Below are positions 9,867-19,141 of a stretch of DNA of 64,000 nt, piece by piece. This DNA is from Leptospira sp. Lineage in GTDB: Bacteria > Spirochaetota > Leptospiria > Leptospirales > Leptospiraceae. The number at the start of each line of letters is the position of its first letter. The stretch's first letter is position 1. Both the position numbers and the translations under genes were made by a program. Under the pieces are notes generated by a model. The model searched no databases. It was not told the origin of the DNA and saw only the letters and a program-made list of their open reading frames with translations. The stretch is from NCBI GenBank assembly GCA_016742255.1, contig JACVCB010000003.1:144831-208830 (forward strand), read 5' to 3'.

Positions 9867-11945
9867 TTAGATATCTACCATATCAATTTGTGAGTTCACA
9901 GCAGGATCATCATCGCCTGGAGTGAGTCTCGTATAACTTCCGTCTGATTCCAATACACGCGCTTGTGTATTGTCTCGGAGGAGTAATTCTAGTATTTTTG
10001 CGATTCGTTTTTTGTGTTTGTCTTGTAAGATCGGAAACATCACTTCAATTCTGCGTAGGAAGTTTCTTGGCATACAATCTGCAGATGCTAAGTAAACTTC
10101 TGGTTTCCCACCATTTTCAAAACTATAAATCCTGGAATGTTCTAAGTACCTACCAACAATCGAACGAACGTTGATACGATCGGAAACACCTGGAATTCCT
10201 GGACGTAAACAACAAATTCCTCTGATAATCAAATCGATTTTTACGCCTGCTTGGGATGCTTCATAAAGTTTTAAAATCACATCTGGGTCAACAAGAGAGT
10301 TCATTTTGAAAATGACTCGAGCCTGTTTTCCTGATTTTGCGTTGTCAGTTTCTCTTTGGATGAGTCGTAAAAATTCTTCTTTGAGAAAAGTAGGTGCTGC
10401 ATAAATTTTAGAGAGTCTAGGCATTTTGCCTGAACTTGTGATTGTGTTAAAGAGAATGGCCACGTCTTCTGTGATCTCAGGATTTGCTGTGAACAAACTA
10501 ATGTCTGTGTAATACCTTGCTGTTGTAGAATTATAGTTCCCTGTTCCAAGGTGGACATAACGATTCAGTTTGTCTTCTTCTCTACGAACAATGAGTAACA
10601 TCTTACAATGGATTTTGAGACCAACAACACCATAAACAACATGAACACCACTATCTTCTAATTTTTTTGCCCAACGTATGTTTCTTTCTTCATCAAATCG
10701 AGCTTTTAGTTCCACAAGTACGGTTACCTGTTTTCCATTCTCAGCTGCTTCACCTAAGTATTGTATAATGGGGGAATCTCCAGAAGTTCGATACAATGTC
10801 ATTTTAATAGCAAGGACTTTTGGGTCTTGGCTTGCAATTTTTAACATGTCTTCTATCGATTTAAAACTTTCATATGGGTGGTGGAGTAAGTGATCGTTTT
10901 TGCGAATCTCAGAAAATATCGATTCACTTTTTTTAGCAGCAAAACCAGATTTTGGAACTGGATACGAATACTTTAAATGGCTTGTTTTTTCCAAACTTTG
11001 GAAAAACATCATGTCGTTTAAACTAAGTAAGGTGGGAATCTCCATTACTTGGTATTCTTCGAGTTCCAATAAACCACGGAGTAGTTCCTTGATATGGCCT
11101 GCACCTGAGTGGACATCCAAACGAACAGCATCTCCCCACATTCTGTTTTTTAATTCGTTTTTCATTGTGGTGAGAAGGTCACCAATGTTTTGTTCTTCAT
11201 TGATTGAGATATCAGCATCTCTTACAATCTTAAAGGTATGGATTTGTTTTACGTTCATTCCATAAAACAAATCACCTAAGTGGAGTTTGATGATTTCTTC
11301 TAATGGAAAATACCTTCTAGTATCACTTTCTAGGTTGGGAGGTAATTGCAAAAATCTAGGTAATACACTTGGCACCTGGACAATCGCAAACAGTTCCTTA
11401 ATTTTGTTTTTGTCATCATCTGAATACAATGTGATCCCAAGATTTAGGGTTCGATTGAGAATATGGGGAAAAGGGTGGGACGGATCAATGGCAAGTGGAG
11501 TGAGAATGGATGATACTTCGCGTTTGTAATAATTTTTCACAAACTGAATGTCATCACCTGCAAGTTCACTTGGATCTTGTACGACCACAATTTTGTTTTG
11601 TTTTAATTCGATTAAAATCTCATCGAGAGATTCGTATTGTTTTTTAACAAATTGGCCAACTTTAGAATAAAGTTCTGCGATGGTTTCTGATGTTCTTTTT
11701 CCATTCAGGCTTTTTTCTTCAATTCCCGCATTTTTCAAATTGAGAAGTCCCGCCACACGCACCATAAAAAACTCATCCAAATTGGATTCAGTGATGCATA
11801 AAAATTTTAGGCGTTCTAAGAGTGGATTTTCTTTATCAAAGGATTCTTCGAGTACACGGTAATTGAAGTCGATCCAGGAAAGTTCGCGGTCGAAAAAGAT
11901 ATTTTGGTTCCCCATTTCTATTTTTTCTGTAGGGTTAGCAGTCAT
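9867..11945 (-). CDS. ppk1: polyphosphate kinase 1
   Basis: Makes inorganic polyphosphate from ATP reversibly, through a phosphohistidine intermediate. The 692-residue length matches the family (E. coli 688). Visible landmarks are the N-terminal NIFFDRELSWIDFNYRVLEE, the catalytic-domain IHCKMLLIVRR with the likely phosphorylated His and the YVHLGTGNYN loop with the second conserved His, followed by TARYYTDISLFT. The C-terminal part (GICCLRPGIPGVSDRI, VGRYLEHSRIYSFENG) is also typical. I chose ATG 11945 because homology starts just after it; the frame runs open upstream to 12158 into the divergent fliD gene, and ATG 11915 is an alternative. It is divergent from fliD with about 90 bases between them. 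Confidence 0.95.
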   Translation of the reverse strand: MTANPTEKIEMGNQNIFFDRELSWIDFNYRVLEESFDKENPLLERLKFLCITESNLDEFFMVRVAGLLNLKNAGIEEKSLNGKRTSETIAELYSKVGQFVKKQYESLDEILIELKQNKIVVVQDPSELAGDDIQFVKNYYKREVSSILTPLAIDPSHPFPHILNRTLNLGITLYSDDDKNKIKELFAIVQVPSVLPRFLQLPPNLESDTRRYFPLEEIIKLHLGDLFYGMNVKQIHTFKIVRDADISINEEQNIGDLLTTMKNELKNRMWGDAVRLDVHSGAGHIKELLRGLLELEEYQVMEIPTLLSLNDMMFFQSLEKTSHLKYSYPVPKSGFAAKKSESIFSEIRKNDHLLHHPYESFKSIEDMLKIASQDPKVLAIKMTLYRTSGDSPIIQYLGEAAENGKQVTVLVELKARFDEERNIRWAKKLEDSGVHVVYGVVGLKIHCKMLLIVRREEDKLNRYVHLGTGNYNSTTARYYTDISLFTANPEITEDVAILFNTITSSGKMPRLSKIYAAPTFLKEEFLRLIQRETDNAKSGKQARVIFKMNSLVDPDVILKLYEASQAGVKIDLIIRGICCLRPGIPGVSDRINVRSIVGRYLEHSRIYSFENGGKPEVYLASADCMPRNFLRRIEVMFPILQDKHKKRIAKILELLLRDNTQARVLESDGSYTRLTPGDDDPAVNSQIDMVDI

Positions 11946-12036
11946 AATTCTAGGATTTGGGAAGGAAAAAATTCTGTAAATTCCTAATCCTTTTGTAGAA
12001 TTCGACGACACTAGATTCAGAGGGATTTGGGACGAT

Positions 12037-13959
12037 ATGCCAGCATACACCATGCCGGGTCTGATGACCGGGCAAAACACAAACGATATCGTTAAAAAAC
12101 TGGTCGAATTGGAACGCCGGCCCATCAAACGTTGGGAAACCGAAAATGAATACGCCAAAATGCAGATTCAGATTTGGGGAGAGGTCAAAAATCTAACTAC
12201 CAACTTACAAACCAAAACCAGAGCCCTTGTTTCCTTTACAGCTCCATTTGCTACCAAATCCGTGTCCTCTTCTGTGGAAGGAGTGATCACTGGGGAAGCA
12301 TCACGTGCTGCCAAGTCGGGAAATCGCTCACTTGAAATCATTGAAATGGCAAGTAAACACCAGTTATCTGGTGTAGAAATTGATACAGACATTCGACTTC
12401 CTGAAGGAAGTTTTACCGTGTATTCTGGTAAATCCAAAGAGACAGTGACTTTCCCTGGTGGAAGGTTATCTGAACTAACGAGTGCCATTAAGAATATGGC
12501 AGGTACTTTAGTTGAAACTTCCATCATCAAAATTGATAAAGACTCTTCTATTATTACATTAACATCCGTTAAAACAGGTAAAAAAAATGAACTTCAGTTT
12601 TCAGATCCAAATGGAATTTTGAAACTTGCTGGACTTGTTGGCGAAAATAAAGCCGCTTCAGAAGATACCAAACAACTTCTTTCCCTCGATGGTACAAAGG
12701 CCAAAGTTTGGGACTTATCAAAATTTAAAAAATCTGAATTAGAGACAGAAAAAATCGCACAAACGGAAGAAGGAATTTTTCTAAAACCAGACACCGCATA
12801 TACAATTCCCATTGCAGTTACAGAAATCAAAGAACGTGCTTACCTGGAAGTGGAAGTTGTAGGGGAAGCTCCTGCTGTCATGGAGATGGGAATGAGTTTT
12901 GAGAAGGAAGGGAGTGTGCGTAATAAATTCCTTCCCATTAACAAAACAGAATTAAAGTATATTTTCCAAGCAGGTGATTTTGCGAGTGATAAAAATCTCA
13001 CTGGAATCATTGTTTCCAATTCTGCCACAACACCAATCCAAATCAAATCGGTAACACTTGTCACTCCCCAAGCACCTGGGACCGCAGAACCTGTGAAAGT
13101 GTTACAAGAAGCCAAAGATCTCAAAATCAAAATTGATGGAGTTGAGATCACACGAGAAACCAATGATGGCATCGCAGATGTATTGGAAGGAATCTCATTT
13201 AATGTGCATAAGGTGACAGAAGAACCTGTTACTTTAAAAATCCATGTCGACCATGCCAAAGGATCTGCCCTCATCAAAGAATGGGTAGATGCTTATAATG
13301 ATTTGATGAAGTTCTCCAAAGAAGTAACTTCGGTTGAAAAAAATGGAAAAATTTCAGATAAAAAAGAAAGTGATGATTCTAAAGCCGCTGATATTTCCAG
13401 AGATTTTTGGGATAATAAATCCAAATCGGGGCTTCTGGCTGGTGAAAACTCAATTTTACGCCTCATCGCTTCCTTGAAAACAACAGCTAACTCGTATTAT
13501 CCTGCCACTAAAGAAAACGGGTTTCGAGTTTTGACAGACATTGGGATTTCCACAGGTGCTGTTGGATCTAACTGGGAAAAAATCCAAGATGGTTTGTTAC
13601 AAATTGACCAAGAGAAACTGATAGCTGTTCTATCTGAAAACCCAGATGGAGTTAGGGATTTATTTGCATCCGATCCGAATAATGATGCGAAGATGGAAGA
13701 GGGAGTTGGGATCAGGCTTCTCGAGATTCTAAAACCTTATAACCAATATGCTTCTGGTATTGTGACAAGTAAGGTAAAACTCTTAGAAGAGAGTGTTGCT
13801 GGAAATAATAAAAAAATCAAAGAACATGAATCCCATCTCATTAGCTTTGAAGCCAAATTAAAACAAAGATTTCTCTACATGGAACAAGGTGTAGGAAAAA
13901 ACAAATCAGTTGGGAACTATTTACAGAATAATATGTTTAGAGGGAACGGTGGAGAATGA
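12037..13959 (+). CDS. fliD: flagellar filament cap / hook-associated protein 2
   Basis: FliD caps the growing flagellar filament and guides flagellin folding; in spirochaetes the filament is periplasmic. The 640-residue protein has the FliD N-terminal domain (about residues 5-105: PGLMTGQNTNDIVKKLVELERRPIKR, then LTTNLQTKTRALVSFTAPFATKSV) and the C-terminal FliD domain (about 395-625: LIKEWVDAYNDLMKF, LTDIGISTGAVGSNWEKIQDG, VRDLFASDPN). The ATG is preceded by AGAGGGAT at about 12 bases. The next gene overlaps its stop by 4 bases (ATGA), implying coupling. I could not identify a convincing flagellar sigma-factor promoter in the 91-base gap upstream. Confidence 0.95.
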   Translation: MPAYTMPGLMTGQNTNDIVKKLVELERRPIKRWETENEYAKMQIQIWGEVKNLTTNLQTKTRALVSFTAPFATKSVSSSVEGVITGEASRAAKSGNRSLEIIEMASKHQLSGVEIDTDIRLPEGSFTVYSGKSKETVTFPGGRLSELTSAIKNMAGTLVETSIIKIDKDSSIITLTSVKTGKKNELQFSDPNGILKLAGLVGENKAASEDTKQLLSLDGTKAKVWDLSKFKKSELETEKIAQTEEGIFLKPDTAYTIPIAVTEIKERAYLEVEVVGEAPAVMEMGMSFEKEGSVRNKFLPINKTELKYIFQAGDFASDKNLTGIIVSNSATTPIQIKSVTLVTPQAPGTAEPVKVLQEAKDLKIKIDGVEITRETNDGIADVLEGISFNVHKVTEEPVTLKIHVDHAKGSALIKEWVDAYNDLMKFSKEVTSVEKNGKISDKKESDDSKAADISRDFWDNKSKSGLLAGENSILRLIASLKTTANSYYPATKENGFRVLTDIGISTGAVGSNWEKIQDGLLQIDQEKLIAVLSENPDGVRDLFASDPNNDAKMEEGVGIRLLEILKPYNQYASGIVTSKVKLLEESVAGNNKKIKEHESHLISFEAKLKQRFLYMEQGVGKNKSVGNYLQNNMFRGNGGE

Positions 13960-14918
13960 TGAATATTTATATCAATGAACAACAGTTAGATACTAAATTG
14001 GATGGAGAAACCAACCTCGGCCAAGTGTTCGATCAAATTCAAAAATGGATCGAATCAAATGGCAAATACTTACGTCATTTCACCGTGAACGGAAAAGAAT
14101 TAAATAGGTCTGACCTTGACTCTGTTGGCATTGAAGATACAGAACGATTGGATTTGTATGTTGGTGAAGAATTGGATGTCATTGAGGATAGCCTCGTCGA
14201 AGTAGACAATTACGTAGACAAAGTGGGTTCCACTCTTGTGGGACGTGACTCTTTAACGGAAAAAGAAGCTGAGGATTTAAAAGAAGGGATCCCTTGGATC
14301 ATTTCCATGATTCGTACGACAACGAAACTTCTCAACCTCAATTTAAATCTCATCCAACCAATGGGAAAAGGAAAAAACGTAGAAGAAATTCTCGAATCCT
14401 TACACAACGGGTCACTCGTTCTAGATTCCACAAAAGCAATCGAATCGTTTTTAGAAGACCTTCGTGATGTAAAATTGTTTTTGATGGATCTTAGCACTAG
14501 GCTTGCTGTGATGCGATTGGATGAATCCGAACTGATTGAAATCATTTCTAAATTTGTGGACCAAAAAGATAAAGTGATCAAAGACTTTATGTTAGTGAAT
14601 GAAAACTTCCAATCAGGAAAAGATCATTTAGCCTCAGAAATTTTAAATGATGCAGTGGGTCGTTTAACGGGTCTTATGTCGGCACTGGTTTCGATCCAAA
14701 CTCGTCATACTGAGTTAAATTGGCAAGAACTGTCGTTTGAGGATAAAAAACTTTCTGATTTGGTTGGCCAATTGAATACAACTCTTTCGAACATAGCTTC
14801 AGCGATGGAAAAAAATGATATTGTATACGCTGGTGATATTTTGGAATACGAACTTCCTGAGATTCTAGAATCGTTAGTACCGTTTCTTTCTTTAGTGTTA
14901 GAGAAAGTAACCGTTTAG
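13956..14918 (+). CDS. flagellar-operon protein with beta-grasp-like N-terminus, unknown function
   Basis: A 320-residue soluble protein with no signal peptide, translationally coupled to fliD (ATGA overlap). The first 70 residues (NIYINEQQLDTKLDGETNLG..., LRHFTVNGKELNRSDLD, TERLDLYVG) read like a small ubiquitin/beta-grasp fold; the remainder is mostly long amphipathic helices (about 75-320), likely coiled coil or a helical bundle. The position after fliD is where many bacteria carry the flagellin chaperone fliS, but the length and sequence do not match FliS. A role in flagellar assembly is inferred from coupling only. Its stop overlaps the convergent small membrane protein gene by a few bases. 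Confidence 0.8.
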   Translation: MMNIYINEQQLDTKLDGETNLGQVFDQIQKWIESNGKYLRHFTVNGKELNRSDLDSVGIEDTERLDLYVGEELDVIEDSLVEVDNYVDKVGSTLVGRDSLTEKEAEDLKEGIPWIISMIRTTTKLLNLNLNLIQPMGKGKNVEEILESLHNGSLVLDSTKAIESFLEDLRDVKLFLMDLSTRLAVMRLDESELIEIISKFVDQKDKVIKDFMLVNENFQSGKDHLASEILNDAVGRLTGLMSALVSIQTRHTELNWQELSFEDKKLSDLVGQLNTTLSNIASAMEKNDIVYAGDILEYELPEILESLVPFLSLVLEKVTV

Positions 14919-15130
14919 TTTTCTTCTTTTTGGGGGATTTGGTTGGAAAGCCATTTCCCCAATCCAAATAAGATCCCTACACAAAAGACAACACTCCCCC
15001 AAATCAGATTGAGATTCCAACCTAGGGATTTTGTATACATGGGATCTCCATCCGTGATAAATCCATATCCAAATAAAATGGAACCAAGTAAAAGGAATAA
15101 GGTTGCGAGGATGGATGATAAGGAAATCAT
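14915..15130 (-). CDS. small two-segment membrane protein
   Basis: A 71-residue protein with two hydrophobic segments (about residues 5-26 and 42-60) separated by a short polar loop containing GDPMYTKSLGWN; its tail is charged (QIPQKEEN). No family recognised. It converges on, and its stop overlaps, the end of the gene after fliD. Start chosen at the first ATG; no strong Shine-Dalgarno sequence is visible. Confidence 0.65.
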   Translation of the reverse strand: MISLSSILATLFLLLGSILFGYGFITDGDPMYTKSLGWNLNLIWGSVVFCVGILFGLGKWLSNQIPQKEEN

Positions 15131-15224
15131 CCCACGATTCTATTTAAACTTTCACAACATGACAAGCCATAAATCCTTCTCAAACCGTTGACAGAATCGA
15201 ATATTTTCGTTTTAACATTCAGAT

Positions 15225-16049
15225 ATGGCATTATTTTTAGATTTAGATAATACAATTCTACCCTCTAAAGAAGCGTATGCATACGCAATTGAAAATTGTG
15301 CAAAGGATTGGCAAGAGCAAAAGTTAGGCGGGAACTTTTTAGAGTTGTATGATTTTGCTAGAAAACAAGTTAAATCTCAGCTCAAACACCATAGTTCGAA
15401 TCGACTGCGATTGTTATGTTTTAAGTTGATGTGGGAGATGTTGGGGAATGGGTTCCAAACGAAAGATATTGATGGCGTATTCTGGATGGAAGACCGGTAT
15501 TATTTTCATTTTCTTTCCTATTATGCAGAAGAAAAAAAGAAAGAGAAATACCAAAACTCCTTATTTCCCCTGTTAGTTTCTCTCTCAAAGGAATTTCCCA
15601 TTTACCTCACAACGAATGAAACCCTTCGCACACAGTTACTTAAGGTCCGAGGATTTTTACCGGATGAGTTTCGTTTTACACTCATCACATCTGAAGAAGT
15701 TGGTTTTGAAAAACCAACAAAAGAGTTCTTTCAGTATGTGATGGAAAAGGCAAACGAAGATCCAAAGGATTGTATTTTACTCGGCGACAATTGGGAAGAT
15801 GATATCCTGGGAGCCAGTTCCCACGGAATCTCAAGCATCCATATTCCAAAGATGTGGGGAGAGGGAGAGGAGGTGAATGTTTTGAGTGTAGAAGAAATCT
15901 CTGCCATTCAGAAAGATCGGAACTCCAAACCCAATACAAATCAGGTAGATCTAGATACGAATGCCCAGCCTATTACAATTTGGAGGGCATCCAATATTAT
16001 TTCCGGTCTAACGTTTGCTAGGTCATGGCTTTTTCAGCGTCAAAAATAA
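15225..16049 (+). CDS. HAD-superfamily hydrolase
   Basis: Predicted cytoplasmic phosphatase of the HAD type, 274 residues. Motif I is FLDLDNTI (residues 4-11, catalytic and acid/base Asp), motif II is the Thr in YLTTNE, motif III the Lys in GFEKPTKEFF, and motif IV GDNWEDDILGA; all four are intact. The helical cap between motifs I and II (about residues 17-120) fits subfamily I. The substrate cannot be told; the nearest known relatives by pattern are pyrimidine 5'-nucleotidase or phosphoglycolate-phosphatase-like enzymes. The last 27 bases overlap the convergent methyltransferase gene, so its last nine residues are read antisense to that gene's end. Confidence 0.85.
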   Translation: MALFLDLDNTILPSKEAYAYAIENCAKDWQEQKLGGNFLELYDFARKQVKSQLKHHSSNRLRLLCFKLMWEMLGNGFQTKDIDGVFWMEDRYYFHFLSYYAEEKKKEKYQNSLFPLLVSLSKEFPIYLTTNETLRTQLLKVRGFLPDEFRFTLITSEEVGFEKPTKEFFQYVMEKANEDPKDCILLGDNWEDDILGASSHGISSIHIPKMWGEGEEVNVLSVEEISAIQKDRNSKPNTNQVDLDTNAQPITIWRASNIISGLTFARSWLFQRQK

Positions 16050-16874
16050 AGTGTTGTTCCAGTTGATGGTTTTGAAGCTGAGTGCAAACACAAGTTTGGT
16101 GAAGTAATAATACGCGAGTTTTACATACACTGCCAGTTTACTTTTACTCCCTGATACAGAAAGGATTGGCATAAGAACTTTGTATTCGGGTTTTGTGAAT
16201 CCACATTGTTTGCCAAGTTCTGCTAAGGTGGACATTTTGTAATTGTTGACATGGTCTTTCGCTTCTAAGTAATGTACACCATCCTTCATTCCTTTTAACT
16301 TCACCTTCAAATTGGCTTTTGTTAATTGGATCGGGAAATTGGGAGTTTGTAAAAATAAAACTCCACCAGGTTTCAGAAGTCCATGTAAGTAAGTGAGAAG
16401 CGAGTGTGGTTTCGGAATGTGTTCAATCACATCCCAAAGTGTGATGATATCAAAACTTTCTTTTGGGAGTTTGGAATCTTGTACAAGTCCTGCATACACA
16501 GTCTTCATGCCATTCTGTTCGTTGGCAAATTTGACAGCTTGTTTGGAAATCTCATAACCAACGGCAGTCCAACCTGGTTTTTCAGTCAGGACTGCTTTCA
16601 CAAAAAATCCCAACCCACAACCTACATCCAAAAGATTTCCTTTGGATTCTCCTAGATAGGTTTTGATGAAGTCAGCATAGACAGCTCTATGAGCGTTGTC
16701 CCACCATTCCAAATCATATGTTTGTTCTGCGCCGTCCCAATACCCTTCGTAGTGTTCTTCTTGTTCATAAGAAGAATAGACATGACCACAATTTTGGCAT
16801 TCCAAAATGGGAGTTCCATTTTCATTGAAAACAGTTTTGGACTCGGTTGATTGGCAAAGGATACAAGATTTCAT
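16023..16874 (-). CDS. SAM-dependent methyltransferase with N-terminal zinc ribbon
   Basis: Class I methyltransferase, 283 residues. Residues 4-36 form a CxxC...CxxC zinc-ribbon-like segment (CILC, CQNCGHVY). Motif I is LLDVGCGLGFFVKAVL (about residue 86), followed by the acidic GYEIS and DIITLWDVIEHIPKP, all expected of a SAM-binding Rossmann fold. This architecture resembles methyltransferases that act on sugars or cell-surface glycans, but no substrate can be assigned. The start at 16874 places the ribbon at the N-terminus; the frame extends to 16907. The 3' ends of this gene and the HAD gene overlap. Confidence 0.82.
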   Translation of the reverse strand: MKSCILCQSTESKTVFNENGTPILECQNCGHVYSSYEQEEHYEGYWDGAEQTYDLEWWDNAHRAVYADFIKTYLGESKGNLLDVGCGLGFFVKAVLTEKPGWTAVGYEISKQAVKFANEQNGMKTVYAGLVQDSKLPKESFDIITLWDVIEHIPKPHSLLTYLHGLLKPGGVLFLQTPNFPIQLTKANLKVKLKGMKDGVHYLEAKDHVNNYKMSTLAELGKQCGFTKPEYKVLMPILSVSGSKSKLAVYVKLAYYYFTKLVFALSFKTINWNNTLFLTLKKP

Positions 16875-16984
16875 GTTCGATTCTGTCAGTCTAATCCTTG
16901 GGAACAAGGGTCAAACTAAAAATCCTTGATAGAACTTGCCAAGGACACTGACCAAAAAATCATTGGGTGATAAGAGAGGAACAG

Positions 16985-17827
16985 ATGAAAATCAATTTCA
17001 CCAAAATGGAAGGGATCGGAAACGACTACGTATACATAGATGCTACGAAAAATGACATCCGACTCACACCAGAACAAATCCAAAAACTATCCGACCGTAA
17101 TTTTGGGATCGGTGGCGATGGAGTGATTTTCATCCGTAATTCAAATTCCGGCGAATTCCAAATGGATATGTACAATTCCGATGGAAGTTCCTCTGAAATG
17201 TGCGGTAACGGAGTCCGTTGTGTTGGTAAATTTGTGTATGACCATGGTCTTACCAAAAACCAAAAACCAACCATCGAAACGGGAAAAGGTGTTCTCACTT
17301 TAGATTTAAAAACCGGTACGAATGGAAAAGTCGAAATGGTGACTGTGGATATGGGCGAACCCATTCTCAAACCTTCACTTGTACCAATCGTTTGGCCAGG
17401 GGAAGAACCTGTGATCAACCAAGAGATCGAAGTCCAAGGGAAAAAATATCGTTTTACTGCTGTTAGTATGGGAAACCCTCATTGTGTGATCTATGTGGAT
17501 GATGCCGATGCTTTTCCCGTTAGAGAAATTGGACCCATCATTGAAAACCATCCACTGTTCCCAAGACGAGTGAATGTGGAAATTGTATCCGTTAGAGGAA
17601 AAGACCATCTTTACCAAAGGACTTGGGAACGAGGAACAGGTGAAACCTTGGCTTGCGGTACAGGGGCTTGTGCAGTGACGGTATCTTCCATTCTCAATGG
17701 GAAAACCGGACGATCTGTCCGCATTGACCTAAGAGGGGGAACCCTCCATGTAGAATGGAAAGAGAATGGATCAGTGATGATGACAGGTCCAGCCAAAGAA
17801 GTGTTCTCGGGAGAAGTGGAAATCTAA
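16985..17827 (+). CDS. dapF: diaminopimelate epimerase
   Basis: Converts LL- to meso-diaminopimelate for lysine and peptidoglycan synthesis in the cytoplasm. The 280-residue length is typical. Both catalytic Cys motifs are present, MCGNGVRC (about residues 75-82) and ACGTGACA (about 225-232), together with the N-terminal [13 protein letters not shown] and [14 protein letters not shown] chose ATG 16985, preceded by GAGAGGAAC; an upstream GTG at 16967 would place the Shine-Dalgarno sequence inside the gene. It is followed by a strong terminator and stands alone. Confidence 0.96.
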   Translation: MKINFTKMEGIGNDYVYIDATKNDIRLTPEQIQKLSDRNFGIGGDGVIFIRNSNSGEFQMDMYNSDGSSSEMCGNGVRCVGKFVYDHGLTKNQKPTIETGKGVLTLDLKTGTNGKVEMVTVDMGEPILKPSLVPIVWPGEEPVINQEIEVQGKKYRFTAVSMGNPHCVIYVDDADAFPVREIGPIIENHPLFPRRVNVEIVSVRGKDHLYQRTWERGTGETLACGTGACAVTVSSILNGKTGRSVRIDLRGGTLHVEWKENGSVMMTGPAKEVFSGEVEI

Positions 17828-17843
17828 GGAATAACAAACAATT

Positions 17844-17874
17844 GAACCCAACTTGTTGGGTTCGATTATTTTTT
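17844..17874 (+). terminator. terminator of dapF
   Basis: GAACCCAAC/GTTGGGTTC (17844-17852 with 17855-17863) is a perfect 9-bp inverted repeat with two bases between the arms (an RNA loop would open one or more of the inner pairs), followed by GATTATTTTTTC on the plus strand. The T run overlaps the last codons of the convergent acyltransferase gene. Confidence 0.85.
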
Positions 17875-18588
17875 CAAATAATCTACTTTCTGTAATTCAC
17901 CCATGCGCCGTTTTGTTTCTTCTGAAACGGCCACCATACCTTTGTCAAGCGGAAGGTGAGCAAAGTTCTCATACTTGATGACTTCACCAAAGACCACATT
18001 GATTTTTTTATACACCACCCTACGTTTGATATCACACACTTCTTTTGGCATTCCCATAAAGGCACGAACGAGTGGTGGGATCGGGTAATCAGTGATGGTT
18101 TCTTCTTCTGGAATGATGACAGAAGGAAGGATGTCCACTTTGTTACGCAAACTAAACGCAGCAAAGCCAGAGTGGAATTTGGCTAGGGGAGCAGAAAAAT
18201 CATTCTGCACCATGTAATCATGCCCTTCTGGAAAAATCCCAAGCACATCTCCATTTTTAAAAACCTGTTGTACCTTTTTGATACTGGCCATGGAAATGTT
18301 TCCATCGATGGCCATAGGAATGGTTCCTGTTTTTTCTACGAAGTCTTTGAAAAGAGGAATCCTTGTGGTATATTCGGCGGCGATCCAAGAGATAAACCTC
18401 GGAAACACAGATCCAATCACAAAGGGATCCATATCACTTCTATGGTTACATGTGAGGATGAGTTTGCCTGTTGGGACAATGTTATGGTAACCGTAAACCG
18501 TTGTGTTCACAGCCAAATTAAAAAACGGAGTGACAAACTTTTTGATGTTCTCGACGTTTTTTTTGACTTGGTCTACGGTATTTTCCAT
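17866..18588 (-). CDS. PlsC-type acyltransferase
   Basis: Glycerolipid acyltransferase of the 1-acyl-sn-glycerol-3-phosphate acyltransferase (PlsC) family, 240 residues; makes phosphatidic acid or a related lipid at the inner membrane. The catalytic HX4D motif is NHRSDMD (about residue 48) and the acceptor-binding motif FPEG lies at about residue 119. There is a hydrophobic patch at about residues 20-35. The start has TAGGAG upstream, overlapping the end of the upstream gene, which stops one base before this ATG, so the two are co-translated. Which acyl-acceptor it uses cannot be told, as Leptospira-type genomes carry several PlsC paralogues. Confidence 0.88.
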   Translation of the reverse strand: MENTVDQVKKNVENIKKFVTPFFNLAVNTTVYGYHNIVPTGKLILTCNHRSDMDPFVIGSVFPRFISWIAAEYTTRIPLFKDFVEKTGTIPMAIDGNISMASIKKVQQVFKNGDVLGIFPEGHDYMVQNDFSAPLAKFHSGFAAFSLRNKVDILPSVIIPEEETITDYPIPPLVRAFMGMPKEVCDIKRRVVYKKINVVFGEVIKYENFAHLPLDKGMVAVSEETKRRMGELQKVDYLKK

Positions 18589-18589
18589 T

Positions 18590-18880
18590 TCAATCTCCTA
18601 AAATTTTTTGCCACCAAGATTTAGTGTCATTCCCACTACTTGGTTTTCTTGGTTCTGCGTTTGGATTTTCTCCACTCAATTCTCTTGGGTCATTTGTAGG
18701 AGCATTTGGCATACGTCTTTTCCCAACATGGGGGCTTGGCACGGTACGTTTGATTTCCTCCAATTCTTTTTGAGCAGAAGCATTGGACTTAATAAAGGCG
18801 CGGATTTCATCCCATTGGGGATCAAAATCATTTCCATACATGGCATAATTCATTAGATCAATACGATCAAAATCGGGCAT
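18590..18880 (-). CDS. small cytoplasmic protein coupled to the acyltransferase gene
   Basis: About 96 residues from ATG 18880 (MPDFDRIDLMNYAMYGND...). The N-terminal half is helical and acidic and reads loosely like the short cytoplasmic module of anti-sigma factors, but there is no zinc motif; the C-terminal half is Pro/Asn-rich and ends in SWWQKILGD. No family recognised. The frame is open to 19042, but the extra 54 residues are hydrophobic and without a good start, so the shorter form is preferred with some doubt. It ends one base before the plsC-like ATG. Confidence 0.6.
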   Translation of the reverse strand: MPDFDRIDLMNYAMYGNDFDPQWDEIRAFIKSNASAQKELEEIKRTVPSPHVGKRRMPNAPTNDPRELSGENPNAEPRKPSSGNDTKSWWQKILGD

Positions 18881-19141
18881 GTTCAAGATTGAAAGTGATG
18901 CCCTAACAAATTCAATCCAATTTTTATTTGGGCACTCTAGAATGAGGGAGGCCAATTCCGAAAATAATAAGGTGAGAGATAGAATCGAGTCGAAGAGACA
19001 TAAGATCAAAAAAACAAACCAGAACACATCCCCATTGCCCAAAAACGTAATTCCATTTCCGGTCCAACCGAATAAGGAGAAAATTTTCCATTTATGTGAA
19101 GATTTGTTTTGCGAACCGAGTGAGGGGAAAGAAGCTTAGAG

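Noticed and set aside
18880..19139. Possible 5' extension of the minus-strand 96-residue protein and overlapping plus-strand frame
   Set aside because: The extension has no good start signal and the plus-strand frame ends just before the next gene without ribosome-binding site; both are probably intergenic.
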